Shown: piece after piece, positions 30,901 to 42,129 of the stretch | Position numbering within the stretch: position 1 is the stretch's first letter | Layout: every line of letters starts with the position of its first letter | Source of the DNA: Mesorhabditis belari | Lineage: Eukaryota > Nematoda > Chromadorea > Rhabditida > Rhabditidae | NCBI GenBank assembly: GCA_958450365.1 | Contig: CAUEEP010000933.1 | Coordinates: 310,001-374,000 of the forward strand | Length of the DNA: 64,000 bases | Direction of reading: 5' to 3' | Made by a program: the position numbers and the translations under genes | The notes under the pieces: generated by a model | Told to the model about the DNA's origin: nothing | Databases searched by the model: none | What the model saw: the letters and a program-made list of their open reading frames with translations, nothing else

Positions 30901-32859
30901 TCCTAGTTTTTCATCTTTAGTTCATCTTTTGAAAACTTATCATTTCATCTTTAGTCGAAACAATTCCACATTTCAGGAACATTTTGTTTGAATATTCAAC
31001 TGTTGTTTTGAATAGCCACGGCTTTACTTTGGATTCATAAAGCTTTAGACGCTTAAGAATATCGATTGCAGTGAAAAGATCAGAGCGCTCGTCCAATTTA
31101 TCCTAGCATGATAACAAAACAATGAAACTCAAGTTACTCAAGCAAAAAACTTACGTGCTGAATAATACGGAAGAATTTACAGCAAAGAACTTCAACAAGT
31201 TGCTCGTTAACTTTTTTCCTAAATTAGCTGTGTTTCTGTTTTTGGGCAGACTGAAAACTTGTAAAGCTCCCGTCCGACTTCAATCACTTGATCGGCGATG
31301 TCTCCGAAAAGCTTCAATTTATGCAGCTCATCTCTATGTTATAATTCTTCGCTTATCAGCTGATCAGCTCTTTTTTTTGCCACTTTTCAATCATTTTTTC
31401 TAAGCGCTGGTTAATGTTAAAAATACAGGGTGCGTCATAATTATTGCAACAAGAGTTCGGAACGTTAACGGAAAGTATTATTTGAATAAAGTTTTTAAGA
31501 AGAATGTGATGTCATGCGCGTGTAAAGCCAATAACAATCAAAATTGGACCTTCATGCAAGATGGAGCTCCCGCTCACACGAAGAAGACGGTTCAGGACTG
31601 GTGTGTGGCCAACTTTCCCTCAGTGATCACCAAGGATGAATGGCCTCCAAACTCACCGGGTCTCAATGTGATGGACTTTTCCATTTGGGCAATCTTAGAG
31701 GCTAATGTCTGCTCTCGAAAACACACAAGTTTGGATTCTTTGAAGAAGTCTTTGACCAAAGGATGGAAGGCGATTCCTCAAGATGACATTCGGGCTGCAG
31801 TGGAGGCATATCCGAACCAATTAAGGGCTGTTATCAAGGCAAAAGGCGGTCATATCGAATGATCTCTTGTTTCCTTATTTGTTACTGTTAAATAAAGCTA
31901 TTTCTGTTTAAAAATCTTCTTCCAGTGAAACTTCTTGGTGTGCAATGCCTTGAGTATCTTGTTGCAATAACTATGATGCACCCTGTATGTGTTATATCAA
32001 AAACTTTCCCATTCTCTCTACTTTAATTCCATACCTGAACGAGCAAAAACAAACGTACTGGTGTCGAGATATGAGCGTTTGTTTGAGAGTAAACTTCGAC
32101 TACGCGACGCTCCCATAGGGGGACCGTTCTATTAGAGTTTTTACGGTATTTAGATTCCCTAGACTCTTAGCCAAATTTTGGCAATTCGAGTTATGAGATT
32201 TGGAACTAATCTTGAGGAGTAGCACACGTTCAAGGACGCGACAATACTTATTAGCCACCCTTTATATTGTGATACAAGGTATTCAAACACCGAGACGATA
32301 GTTTTGGTGTTTGTTTAAATTGTTTAAACCTGATTTTCAAAAGCTGATCTTCATAGTTTCGATCGAAAATGATGAATGAATTCAACTTGAGAAAAGAAGA
32401 TGCAACATTCTCGAGATTCTGGAAGGCAAAAGTATTAGTACATATTTATGAAAAACAGTTTTTGTTCGCTATTCTTTAGGAGTCTCTGTTTGATCTCAAC
32501 ATTTTCTTTAAAAAAACTCTTAACAATGTAAAAATATTGCAGTAGCAAATAGCACAATTGTAGTGTTTGTTTAAACTTACCAAATCAAGGTGATCGTTCA
32601 ATTTCGCTTCCAACTTTTTGGAAAGATCCTCTTGGTGACCGTCGAAACCCTAAATTAAGTAGTTTCACATTACACATCAATAAATAACTATTTCCGAAGA
32701 ATTTTCGAATTTCGAAAAACATTCGAAGACTTCTTCATCCGACAATTTCACGGGTTCTGGTGTATTTATTAGATGTTTCTTAATTTCAAAAAAGAATGAT
32801 TTAATTCGTCCTTTCATTTCATCGTCGTTCTCAGGAAAATCTTCTTTATGCAAACTCAT
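27966..32859 (-). CDS. Divergent cullin (CUL1-like) scaffold gene
   Basis: Minus-strand exons with consistent GT-AG introns follow the cullin order. N-terminal exons: MSLHKEDFPENDDEMKG and EDLSKKLEAKLNDHL. Cullin-repeat exons: LFTAIDILKRLKLYESKV, LHRDIRLLTDALGDIFEDHN, EMLKQNCSEETISLWVQ and LHPDIAELLINYLDTQYKAL. Homology domain: LLYREKLARKFLNEP, IDFHVIVAASHIWPIQF (CUL1 has DFSIQVLSSGSWPF) and NTHQMIVLMLFNEK, then TWTFRELVKRTAFSLAEL. The WHB/neddylation domain has IRCAIMRVMKKEKEL, with the acceptor Lys in VMK, and ends FKQQIEHLMEKGYIKR and YLE with the stop at 27966-27968. An acceptor directly precedes the ATG (TTCAATTACAG), which fits trans-splicing. The region around 30740-31410 is uncertain: exon phases are not all resolved, and a maT element lies in an intron. 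Function is inferred as scaffold of an SCF-type ligase. Confidence 0.85.
31426..31985 (+). mobile_element. maT-like (DD37D) Tc1/mariner deletion element in a cullin intron
   Basis: A 560-bp element with inverted ends CAGGGTGCGTCATAATTATT and the matching AATAACTATGATGCACCCTG, flanked by TA on both sides. The 126-residue frame at 31482-31862 holds the second and third catalytic blocks, MQDGAPAHT and PNSPGLNVMDFSIW, with 37 residues between the Asp residues, as in maT elements. The N-terminal half is deleted. The paralogous cullin intron near 36086 lacks the element. Confidence 0.88.
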
Positions 32860-32861
32860 CT

Positions 32862-33190
32862 GTAATTGAAACTTTAAAATAACTTATCTATAAAATTGGA
32901 ATAATATTAAATAATATAAAGTATGTATTTGAAGACGGGAAGCAAAAAAGACAAAATCTACCAAAAAGAAAATCGATACGAAAAACTCCTTATCAGGATT
33001 GCAGTTCTAGATCTGTGCGAGAGTTTCCAAGTGATTCATCCTTCCAAAAAAGGCTGAAATAAACAAACGAATTAACTCTGAAAACAATGAAAACAAGTTG
33101 TGTTGAGGATCTCATTCATTTAAACTTTTACTATCATTCTGTTTTTTGAATATTTTTATTAAGGCTTTTTATCTTACTAGGCAAACGGTC
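32862..33190. other. Upstream region of cullin copy A
   Basis: Similar to 36630-36740 upstream of the second cullin copy. It is AT-rich; no further exon and no repeat family is recognised up to the SINE at about 33200. Confidence 0.4.
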
Positions 33191-33199
33191 AGATTTTGA

Positions 33200-33440
33200 A
33201 AGCACGAATCCAAACCAAAGCTATATGACTTACACAAGTCGGAGTCGGACACGGGCAACACGATGGTGTTTTTAGTTTTTACCCAAACGCGCTAGATTTC
33301 TGTAAAAACGAAATTTGACCCCCTAGTGCACTGAGCGACGTATGAGTTTGTAAGGACTCACCAGAAAAAAGTGACTCAGTGGTGTGGTGGTAGTGCCGCT
33401 GTCTCCGAGTTTGAGTCCTGCCCAGGCGACGATTTCATGA
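33200..33440 (+). repeat. tRNA-like SINE copy
   Basis: The body (AAGCACGAATCC... CGCGCTAGATTTCTGTAAAA) is followed by a tRNA-like head, GACTCAGTGGTGTGGTGGTA (box A-like), and GAGTTTGAGTCCTG (box B-like, one mismatch to GTTCGAGTCC). Pol III box spacing is about 30 bases. It cannot fold as a full functional tRNA. Confidence 0.55.
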
Positions 33441-33515
33441 AATACTTGGAATCACATTTTTTTTGTAATGTGCTTGTTATTTCAGTATAACTATGAAGAA
33501 AATTTGATCTATCAA

Positions 33516-34098
33516 AAAACTGTCTTTCCATGCCAAACTTTATTGGCAATGTGTACACTCTTAACGTGTAGTTCTATTAGGTTGAGGAAAAAGTAATGTC
33601 GGTTTTGAATTCCCGTTGTTGGCAATTTTCCATTTCTTTGTTTATGCGATTTTCTTAACAAAACAACTCGTGCTATCGTTAGCTCTACTCTGATGAATTC
33701 TAAAATCTGATGAAACATGGATTCATATGAGAATGTGAAGCGCAAAAATCAGTGGATCTGTGCATGATTCTCGAACTTTTCTCCCATAAGAAAACTCTTT
33801 TACAAATATAATCATGAATATCGGGTTTTCAAGTTGGTTGTGGGGGTTGTAGAGAAAGCCAGTGATTTTTGCGCTTCACATTCTCATATGAATCCATGTT
33901 TCATCAGATTTTAGAATTCATCAGAGTAGAGCTAACGATAGCACGAGTTGTTTTGTTAAGAAAATCGCATAAACAAAGAAATGGAAAATTGCCAACAACG
34001 GGAATTCAAAACCGACATTACTTTTTCCTCAACCTAATAGAACTACACGTTAAGAGTGTACACATTGCCAATAAAGTTTGGCATGGAAAGACAGTTTT
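33516..34098. repeat. Near-perfect 236-bp inverted duplication around mariner D ends
   Basis: Arms 33516-33751 and 33863-34098 are almost identical in inverse orientation. Each arm contains a mariner terminus (TTAGGTTGAGGAAAAAGTAA, start 33577; inverted end 34037, TA on both sides) and a fragment encoding DETWIHM near the first catalytic Asp. The inverted identity extends 60 bases beyond the terminal repeats into flanking DNA. Confidence 0.8.
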
Positions 34099-34524
34099 CA
34101 TGGAAAGTTTGGCATGGAAAGACAAAAAAGTTTAAAAGTTTAGCCTGTTTCCTTTTATTTGTGAGCAAGTTTAAGCCATTTATCTTGCCATATAGTTAAC
34201 GAAAAAAAGACTTAATTTAAAGCAACACAAACAGCTCTGGAAATAATCACACAAGAAAACCCTCGATAAAAAAAGGAAATGACCCTTGTTCCGAAAATAA
34301 TTGTCAGCAAATAAAAGCAGGTTAAAGGAAAAAGAAAGGTTAACAATATGAAGACTTTGGCATACAAGAAAGTGTGTAAAATGTGGGAAACATTTGAAAC
34401 GAAATCACAAGAGCTAACCGAGAGGGCAATGAAATTTCAGCAGAATTGAAAAATCGAAAAAAAATCTTCAGAAAATCACAATAAGGGCTAAGGCTAAGCG
34501 GAAAGAGCAAAAATAGAAATATAC

Positions 34525-35222
34525 CTATGGATATGATGCGTCAAAATCGATGCAGATGAGCTTTCTGACCACAGTTAAGTTTGGCCCAATCCATCCAACC
34601 TCACAGACAAGCAGTGTTTCAGTGGCTTTGAGATTCTGAATCGAATTCCCAGATTGAAGACGAACGAGGTCACGAACAAAGATACCTGAAAATCACAAAA
34701 ATTCTCGTATAGTTGATAAAAAAATTAACAAGAGTATATTAACCCTGAACATCGATTTAAACTTGAATAATTAACGAGTCAAATTATGTAGTTAATAAAT
34801 TCTACTTTAGAAGAAAATTTGAAGTCTGGACAAATTTGCTTATCTTATAGCTTACATTACTAGGTAATTTGGAACCACTTACCTTTATCCACATCCCACA
34901 GCTTGACCCAGCCATCGTAAGAACCTGTCACCAAAAGTCCCGAGTCGAGCAATTCGAATGAAGAGATGGTCGAAGTGTGACCATTTACGCCATGGAAGTG
35001 GTGAATGCATGAACTACCCTATGAATGTCCCAAACCTAAAGAAAACGAAGTAGTTGTCATAAGATTGATTAAACGTACCCCAACGTCCGAGCCGGTATAG
35101 CAGGCGACCAAACTGTTTCCGCGAAGTTGCATGCCATAGTGGTGATAGGGATTGACTGATTCTTGACTGATAAGAATTGCGATGCATGCTAAAAGAAACA
35201 AATATAAATGATATTGCAACAT
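34525..35222 (-). pseudogene. sel-10-like: SEL-10/FBXW7-like F-box WD40 gene, copy 6 (3' remnant)
   Basis: Only the last three exons remain: blade 6 (CIAILISQESV, MQLRGNSLVACYTGSDVG), blade 7 ([20 protein letters not shown]) and the C-terminus ([21 protein letters not shown]; stop at 34525-34527). A one-base deletion after VWDIH shifts the blade 7 frame. It breaks off at 35222 within the intron before blade 6. The 3' UTR, with the family poly(A) signal, runs to about 34135. Confidence 0.85.
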
Positions 35223-35585
35223 TGCCTAGGAGGACAAGTGAGGCTCTAACTTGGAGTCCCCCCTGGCCCTTTCACTCAATTGTAATCTATTCGTCTTATC
35301 GTACTACTGTAAATAAAGATTCATATCTTCCGGGTCTATGCAACCGCAGTTCAGGTCAGTCATTTCACAGGGACTTCCCTCTAATACGTTGAAGTTGAGT
35401 CGGGTTGTCAGGGTGTTAGAGATGGCAGGATATCAAAAGGGGTCCACTCACTTTAACTTAAGCCAAATTCTAGTCGATATCCGCTTACTCCTAGGAACGA
35501 ACATAAAGGGAAAACCCCCGTCGACAAATGTTTTCCTTATTGTTATCGTAAATACTGTAATCGAGGGTTACACCTCCTTCCTAGT
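35223..35585. other. Non-coding junction region
   Basis: 35223-35500 shows no similarity to anything else I recognise in the window. 35500-35585 resembles 30820-30930 (TTTTCCTTATTGTTATCGTA) and belongs to a cullin intron that contains an FB terminus-like TACCGTAAATACTGTAA. Confidence 0.4.
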
Positions 35586-35589
35586 TTTT

Positions 35590-36627
35590 CATCTTTTGAA
35601 AACTTATCATTTCATCTTTAGTCGAAACAATTCCAAATTCCAGAAACATTTTGTTTGAATATTCAACAGTTTCTTTGATAAGCCACGGCTTTACTCTGGA
35701 TTCATAAAGATTTAGATGCTTAAGAATATCGATTGCAGTGAAAAGATCAGAGCTTTCGTCCCATTCATCCTATAATGATAACAAAACAATGAAACTCAAG
35801 TTACTCAAGCAAAAAACCTACGTGTTGAGTAATACCGAAGTATTCACGGCGAAGAACTTCAACAAGTTGCTCGTTAACTTTTTTCCTAAATTAGCTGTGT
35901 TTCTGTTTTTAGACAGACTGAAAACTTGTAAAGTTCGCATCCGACCTCATTCACTCGATCGGCGATCTCTTCGAAAAGCTTCAATTTATGCAGCTCATCT
36001 CTATGTTATAATTCTTCGCTTATCAGCTGATCAGCTCTTTTTTTGTCACTTTTCAATCATTTTTTCTAAGCGCTGGTTAATGTTAAAAAATGTGTGTTTA
36101 TCTCAAAAAATTTAACAATGTAAAAACATTGCAATCGCAAATAGCACAATTGCAGTGTTTGTTTAAACTTACCAAATCAAGGTGATCGTTCAATTTCGCT
36201 TCTAACTTTTTGGAAAGATCCTTTTGGTAACCGAAGAAATTCTAAATTAGGCAGTTTCAAATTACACATGAATAACAAACTATTTCCGAAGAATTTTCGA
36301 AGGCTTCTTCATCCGACAATTCCTTCTTCGGTACTGATTCTTCTTCGGTATCACTGATTAGTTCTGTTAGTTCGAGTGAATTTATCACTGGTTTGCGTAT
36401 CCTAAATGCATATTAGATAATAGAAAAAAAACACTTTTTCCAATTCAATCTTCAAATTTTTGATCTGGATCATTAGGTAGGTAAGTGTAATTTACCTCTC
36501 AACCAAACTAATGTAAATTGTATGCGAAAAACTCTGGAAATTTTCCTCAATTTGATCAAAGAATGATTTAATTTGTCCTTTCATTTCATCGTCGCTTTCA
36601 GGAAAATCTTCTTTGTGCAAACCCATC
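35590..36627 (-). pseudogene. Cullin 5'-half duplicate (copy B)
   Basis: Contains MGLHKEDFPESDDEMKG, SFSHTIYISLVER, KKELSDEEAFENSSEI, KDLSKKLEAKLNDHLDL, KKVNEQLVEVLRREYFGITQ and LFTAIDILKHLNLYESRV, then stops at about 35590. No later cullin exons follow. Its first exon has the intron that copy A lost by fusion, and its LRREYFGITQ exon looks closer to a normal cullin than the LCCKFFRIIQ of copy A, so it may preserve ancestral sequence. It lacks the exon at about 32424-32322 of copy A. Confidence 0.8.
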
Positions 36628-36779
36628 TGTAATTGAAACTTTAAAATCACTTATCCATAAAATTGGAATAATATTAAATAATATAAAGTATGTATTTGCA
36701 AACTTGAAGTACTTGAAGCAAAACCTACCAAAAAAAATCTATACGAAAAACTTCTTCTTATCATGAGTTTGATGACTAT

Positions 36780-37260
36780 TTGATGACTATTTGATGCCTT
36801 TTTTTCAATCCAGAACTCACCCAGGTTTCCAAAGTGATGCTGGATCGAACGTCTCCCAAACAGTGATTAAAACCGAGAGAAAATTCGACATCAAATATGT
36901 TAACACGATGATTGCCAGGGTTCGACGGCGCCACGGATTCAGGCCTAAAAATTTGGCTTTAAGATTTGATTTTCTAAGTTTAGGCTAACTAGGGAAGCAC
37001 GAATTCAAAGCTATATGACTTACGTAAGTCGGAAACGGGCAACACGATGGTGTTTTTAGTTTCTACCCAAGCGCGCTAGATTTCTGTAAAAACGAAATTT
37101 GATCCCCTAGTGCACTGAGCGACTTATGAGTTTGTAAGGTCTACTGTCGCTCACCAAAAAAAGTGACTCAGTGGTGTGGTGATAGTGCCGCTGTCTCCGA
37201 GTTTGAGTCCTGACAAGGCGACGATTTCATTAAATACTTGGAATAAACATTTTTTATTTG
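36780..37260 (+). repeat. Dispersed repeat with tRNA-like SINE
   Basis: 36800-36990 recurs inverted at 63845-64000. 37000-37240 is the SINE with box A-like GACTCAGTGGTGTGGTGATA and box B-like GAGTTTGAGTCCTG. The two parts together may be one longer retroelement-like unit, because the same order appears at the right end of the window. Confidence 0.55.
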
Positions 37261-37269
37261 GTTGTCAAT

Positions 37270-37560
37270 CTATCAAAAAATGGTCTTTCCATGCCACACT
37301 TTATTGGCAATGTGTACACTCTTAACGTGTAGTACTATTAGGTTGAGGAAAAGTAATGTCGGTTTTGAATTCCCGTGGTTGGAATTTTCCAGTTCTTTGC
37401 TTATGCGATTTTCTCAACAAAACAACTCGTGTTTTCGTTAGCTCTACTCTGCTTCAAAAAAGGCAAATCTCATGATTTTTGGGTGAGAATTCTAACATCT
37501 GATGAAACATGGATTCATATGGGAATGTGAAGCGCAATGCTTGTTTGTGTCTAACATTGT
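37270..37560. mobile_element. mariner D terminal fragment
   Basis: Terminal repeat TTAGGTTGAGGAAAAGTAATG near 37347 and the fragment GATGAAACATGGATTCATAT near 37501, as in the arms of 33516-34098. No frame is intact. Confidence 0.6.
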
Positions 37561-37639
37561 AGCGTCTTTTGTACTGAATTTTTTATTAGGTTGCGCTGTG
37601 CTTCTTTCGAAACATCAACGGAAATCTTTTTTTAGCGCC

Positions 37640-38780
37640 CTTAGTGACAGGAGACGAGAAAGAAAGAAGGCACAGGAAAGCAATCTATTTGCTCAGTTAA
37701 CAATAAGTGCGAAAGTGTGAGCTTTGTTATCAAAAGAATAAACAAAAGCCGATTAAATTTTGCCGTGATTTTCAGAGAAGTGCTTAAGGAAAAATCTTTG
37801 GGAAAAGAATAGTTTGGCGATCAGTAAACTATCGGTAAACAAGCAAGTGCATGAGACCATCTTCCGAGCCATCAGTAGCCACCGTGATAATCGCACGATT
37901 CTTAAATGAGAGCATCATGAGGTTCTTCGGGAGTTTCTTTCACGCATTCTAAACCCATTCTAGATAGGTTTCCATTGGTGGAGCCGGATTTTCATTATGA
38001 GTCTTCGTCTTCACCCATTCACCATCCAATCTTCAGATTAGACTCAAATCCTCGTTTTAAAAGAAGCATTCTAAACCACATCCGGTGCTTGAATGTATTT
38101 GAAGCAAGCTCCAGGTACCAGAATCGAATCTATCCTAATCCTTTAGAATTTTCTTTGTAGCTTTTGTGAGCCAAGAAGTTATCCGAGAAGTTAAATATTA
38201 AATGCAAAATAGTGACGATTCTCGACGTGACTCGACTCGAATGTACGCTGGATGTGGAAGAAGTTCGATTGAGTCGAGATTTTCGATCTTTTCCTTGGTT
38301 TGTCTGGCGGTGTGAGGTTTTGCATTGTCCTGCTGAAGGACTATGCGCCTTCGATTGACCAAAGCGGGATATTTTTCACTAAGTGCCGCATACATCCGGT
38401 CAAGCTGGGTGCAGTAGAGATCTGCGTCAATGGTCCGACCATTTGGAACCAGCTCAAAGTGAGTAATGCCTTCGAAATTCCACCAAACACACAATAATGC
38501 CTTCCTTGAGAGTCGATCACGTTTTGGCTACCGGTTCCGCTACTTGCCCGGGATTCAACCACTGACTTTACTTGTCCGGATTACTAAAATAGACCCACTT
38601 TTCATCACAAGTCACAATTCGGCGAATAAAGCGGTCATCGCGCGGATTTTTTTTTTTTTGGATTTTTGAGACCAAGTTCGCCGTTCTTAAATTTTCGATA
38701 CCAATATTGCGCAGTATTGTTGGAGATCATTCCTTCACCTTCCACTTGGCATATTTTTTTGGCCGCTTCAGTTGCATTCT
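37640..38780 (-). mobile_element. pogo-like fragment fused to mariner family A (copy 3)
   Basis: pogo-like blocks lie at about 37830-38180, then mariner A blocks (VLTLSWFQMVGPLTQI, RMYAALSEKYPALVNRRR, LQQDNAKPHTARQTKEKIEN, LLPHPAY). It matches 1-1250 closely but is truncated at 38777 before the transposase start, where foldback sequence begins. Confidence 0.75.
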
Positions 38781-38784
38781 TCTA

Positions 38785-38880
38785 GAAAGCTGTTCTAGAA
38801 ACAGATCTGAACGTTCAAACATTAGCATGTCGTTTGTATCGATAAAATCGATAAGCTAGTCTACCCGTAGGCACTAGTGG
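38785..38880. repeat. Foldback right arm only
   Basis: From TTCTAGAAACAG to CTACCCGTAGGCACTAG, matching 1720-1798. It abuts the 3' UTR of F-box copy 4. Confidence 0.6.
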
Positions 38881-39279
38881 GTAAAAAAAGTTTAAAAATC
38901 TAGCCTGTTTCCTTTTATTTGTGAACAAGTTTAAGCCATTTATCTTGCCATATAGTTACCGAAAAAAAGACACAATTGAAAGCAACACAAACACCTCTGG
39001 AAACAATCACACAAGAAAACTCTCGATCAAAAAGGAAATGACCCTTGTTACGAGAATAATTGTCAGCAAATAAAAGCAGGTTAACAATATCAAGACTTTG
39101 GCATACAAGAAAGTGTGCAAAATCTCGGAAACATTTGAAACGAAATGACAAGCGCTAACCAATAGAGCAACCTCAGAAGAAATCTAAAAAAAAAAAACTC
39201 AGAAGAATTGAAAGCCGAAAAAAATTCTTCAGAAAATCACAATAAGGCTTAACGGGAAAGAGCAAAAATACGAATGTAC

Positions 39280-42108
39280 CTATGGATAAGATGCATCAAA
39301 ATCGATCAAGATGAGCTTTGCATCCACGGTTCCGTTTCGCGATCCAACTGCACAGACGAGCAATGTTTCGGTAGCTTTAAGCCAAATGCGACCGCCAGAT
39401 CCACCCCATTGAAGACGAACGACGTCACGGACGAAAATACCTGAAAATGGAAAAGATACCTGAAAATCACCAAAATTCTCGTCTAGTTGATAAAAAAATC
39501 AACAACAGAATACTAAACCTCAACATAAATTTAAGCTTGAATAGTTAACGAGTCAAGCCATGTAGCTAATAAATTCTACTATAGAAGAAAACTTGGAGTC
39601 CGGATAAATTTGCTTATCTTATAGCCTACAACTTACCTTTATCCACATCCCACAGCTTGACCAAGCCATCGTGAGAACTTGTCACCAAAAGTCCCGACTC
39701 GAGCCATTGTAATGAAGTGATGGCCCGCGTGTGACCATTTACGCCTTGTAAGCGATGAATGCACGAACCACCGTCACGAATGTCCCAAATCTAAAGAAAA
39801 GGAAGTGGTTGCCATATGATTGATTAAACGTACCCCAACGCTCCCGTAGGTATAGCAGGAGACCAAAGTGTTTCCGCGAAGTTGCATGCCGAAGTCCCAG
39901 GGCCTTACATGACTGAGAAGACGTGCGATGCATGCTAAAAGAAACAAACATAAATGATATTGCAACAGAAAAGCGAACAAATAAAACCCACTTCCTCCTC
40001 GTGCATCCCAGAGGCGAATCGTTGTATCAAGACTTCCCGAGACGACAAGATCGCGCTCTGGCTCAAACTAAAACAGAATCCTGATTAAAGCCAAAAATTG
40101 ACACTTTAACTCACCAAAAGTGAATCGACTTGCCTCGTGTGACCCGTCAGCGTCTGCAAACACTCCCCTGTCTGCACATTCCAAACCTTAAAGAATATAT
40201 AAAATTCAACAAGGCATTACAAACCTTTACAGTACCATCATAGGCACCACCACCAGACACAACCCGTTTTCTATCAAATTGCACACAGCAAACCTGAAAT
40301 TTAACTCTGCTTAGGCTATAACTTTGATACACCTACCTCCGCCATGTGGCCAGTCAAAATGTGAAGGCATTTCCCGTCAACGATGTCCCAGACTCGGAGC
40401 GTTTGATCGTCCGATCCAGAAACAAGACTAAAACATTATGCTTTTAGCTAAAGTACAAAATTAGATTACTCACGTTGTACCATGTAGACTCATGCACCAC
40501 ACTTCACTCGTATGCCCCTGCAGAACATGACGCTGTGCACCGGTTTGACCACACCAAACGCGTACGGTTCGATCAGTCGAGCCCCTTAAATATTGCAATA
40601 GACTTTGTTCTCATAAGTATTTTTGTTTAGAAAATTCTTAGCTTCTTTGGCAACACTTATCAATTGCACTAGCTAGAGCCTATTAACTAACCCGACAATG
40701 TATTTGCCATCACCGCTCACTTGAGACATCCAAACACCATCAATCTGGCCACTTAGAGAGAAAGCCGGCTAAATTAAGACGTACAATAATGGTGAAACGA
40801 AACAAACTTGAGCATCATCAACATTCCAAATATAACCAGCAACGATACGACCAGACTGAATTTGTAGAGTATTGATCGCATGTTGATCGTAACCCTCAAA
40901 AACAATTTTTATAGCCAAAGCATTTGTCCAAACTTTTAGAACAGTGCTTGATTGAATCGGTCGGGATCGCCAATTGGAAATGATTCGCTGCTTCCGCAAG
41001 TACAGTGACTTCCATGACGATCGCTCATAACACCTAGAAAAATTTTAATTCAACAACAAGTTGCGGTACTAACTGTCCATATGCGATCTCGCGTTCTCGT
41101 CGATTCTGATGTGCTTCTTGAAGGTCCATATGTGAGAAGATATGGATTCCCGCTTCCTCATTTGCTCGCTTAGTCGCCCAGCCTCCGAGAAAACGAAAAC
41201 TGAACAAAAAGAAGTTAGTGAGAAGCTTGTGACGAACCCTTTACTAATCGTATTCTTAAATGTAATCAAATTCATCGAAACAAACATTATCATTTGTTTT
41301 CTTTCGCATTAAAGCTTTCTTTGCTGCAGAATAATCACATTATTGAATCAGTAACAGTATCATCCTATACCTTAGAAGTGTAAGACCCAGTTTAATATCA
41401 ATCTATCAGATATGTATATTTAAATGTTCTATTATTTGCTCAAAACTGTAACACACCTTGGGGCATCCAATTTCACATATCCTTTCTCCAAACATTTCTG
41501 TCGCCACGTCCGATCATCTTCACAAATCCGTTGCCACGTCCGCGAAACGCCAGCACAAGTCATCAAATCGCGCGGTGTCAGATGAGCGATGATGCGATAA
41601 GCAACCTAAAAATAAACAATTCATTCCACAAGCTTTAACAAAAGACAAACCTCCTCAGGCAACTGTGACAAGAAATCCTTTTGGAACAATGGTTCGATGA
41701 TATCCCTGAATTTGGAAATTTCACGGTTTAAGGTCATTCTCTTTACCTCATCAACCGAACTTGTGGATCGGAGAGTGCTCCGACCAGGTTTTGAATTGCA
41801 AAGCTCTGTTTAGTCAGAGACTCAACAGCTTCTGTCAACGCTTTTATCTCTTCTGCCGGATTTGCATCAACAGTCACTAAGCGCGCGTTCCGGTCGACGA
41901 GAAGTTTCTTGGCTTGTTCTCGGCTCTCGTCGGTCCCTTCCTCGAGCAGCTCCAACCGCTTTTGGTTCAGTTCCACTTGGATGTTGACCGGCTTTGTGAG
42001 CACGGGTGATGGCTTTGAGTCGGGCTTCAACTTTGCCGACAGTTTCTCCAGTAGATCCACTTGCAAAGTCTCGAGTTGAGTCTTGCTGCTCTCCGGCTTG
42101 TCCGACAT
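39280..42108 (-). CDS. sel-10-like: SEL-10/FBXW7-like F-box WD40 protein, copy 4 (intact)
   Basis: Long form with D domain ([15 protein letters not shown]), F-box ([19 protein letters not shown]) and linker, then a propeller with open exons throughout. Blade 1 lacks six residues (VAGYIWN where copy 1 has [12 protein letters not shown]), in frame. Blade 2: [12 protein letters not shown]. Blade 3: [10 protein letters not shown] and [12 protein letters not shown]. Blade 4: MAEVCCVQFD and [14 protein letters not shown]. Blade 5: [19 protein letters not shown]. The C-terminus [20 protein letters not shown], then GSRNGT, is the closest in the window to the FBXW7 end. The stop is at 39280-39282. The positions aligned to FBXW7 Arg465/479/505 are Trp, Asp and Cys. 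Confidence 0.9.
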
Positions 42109-42129
42109 CTCCCCTAGATGAAAAATTAC

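Noticed and set aside
33360..33440. Functional tRNA gene
   Set aside because: No acceptor stem or proper anticodon arm can be drawn; it recurs as part of a dispersed repeat.
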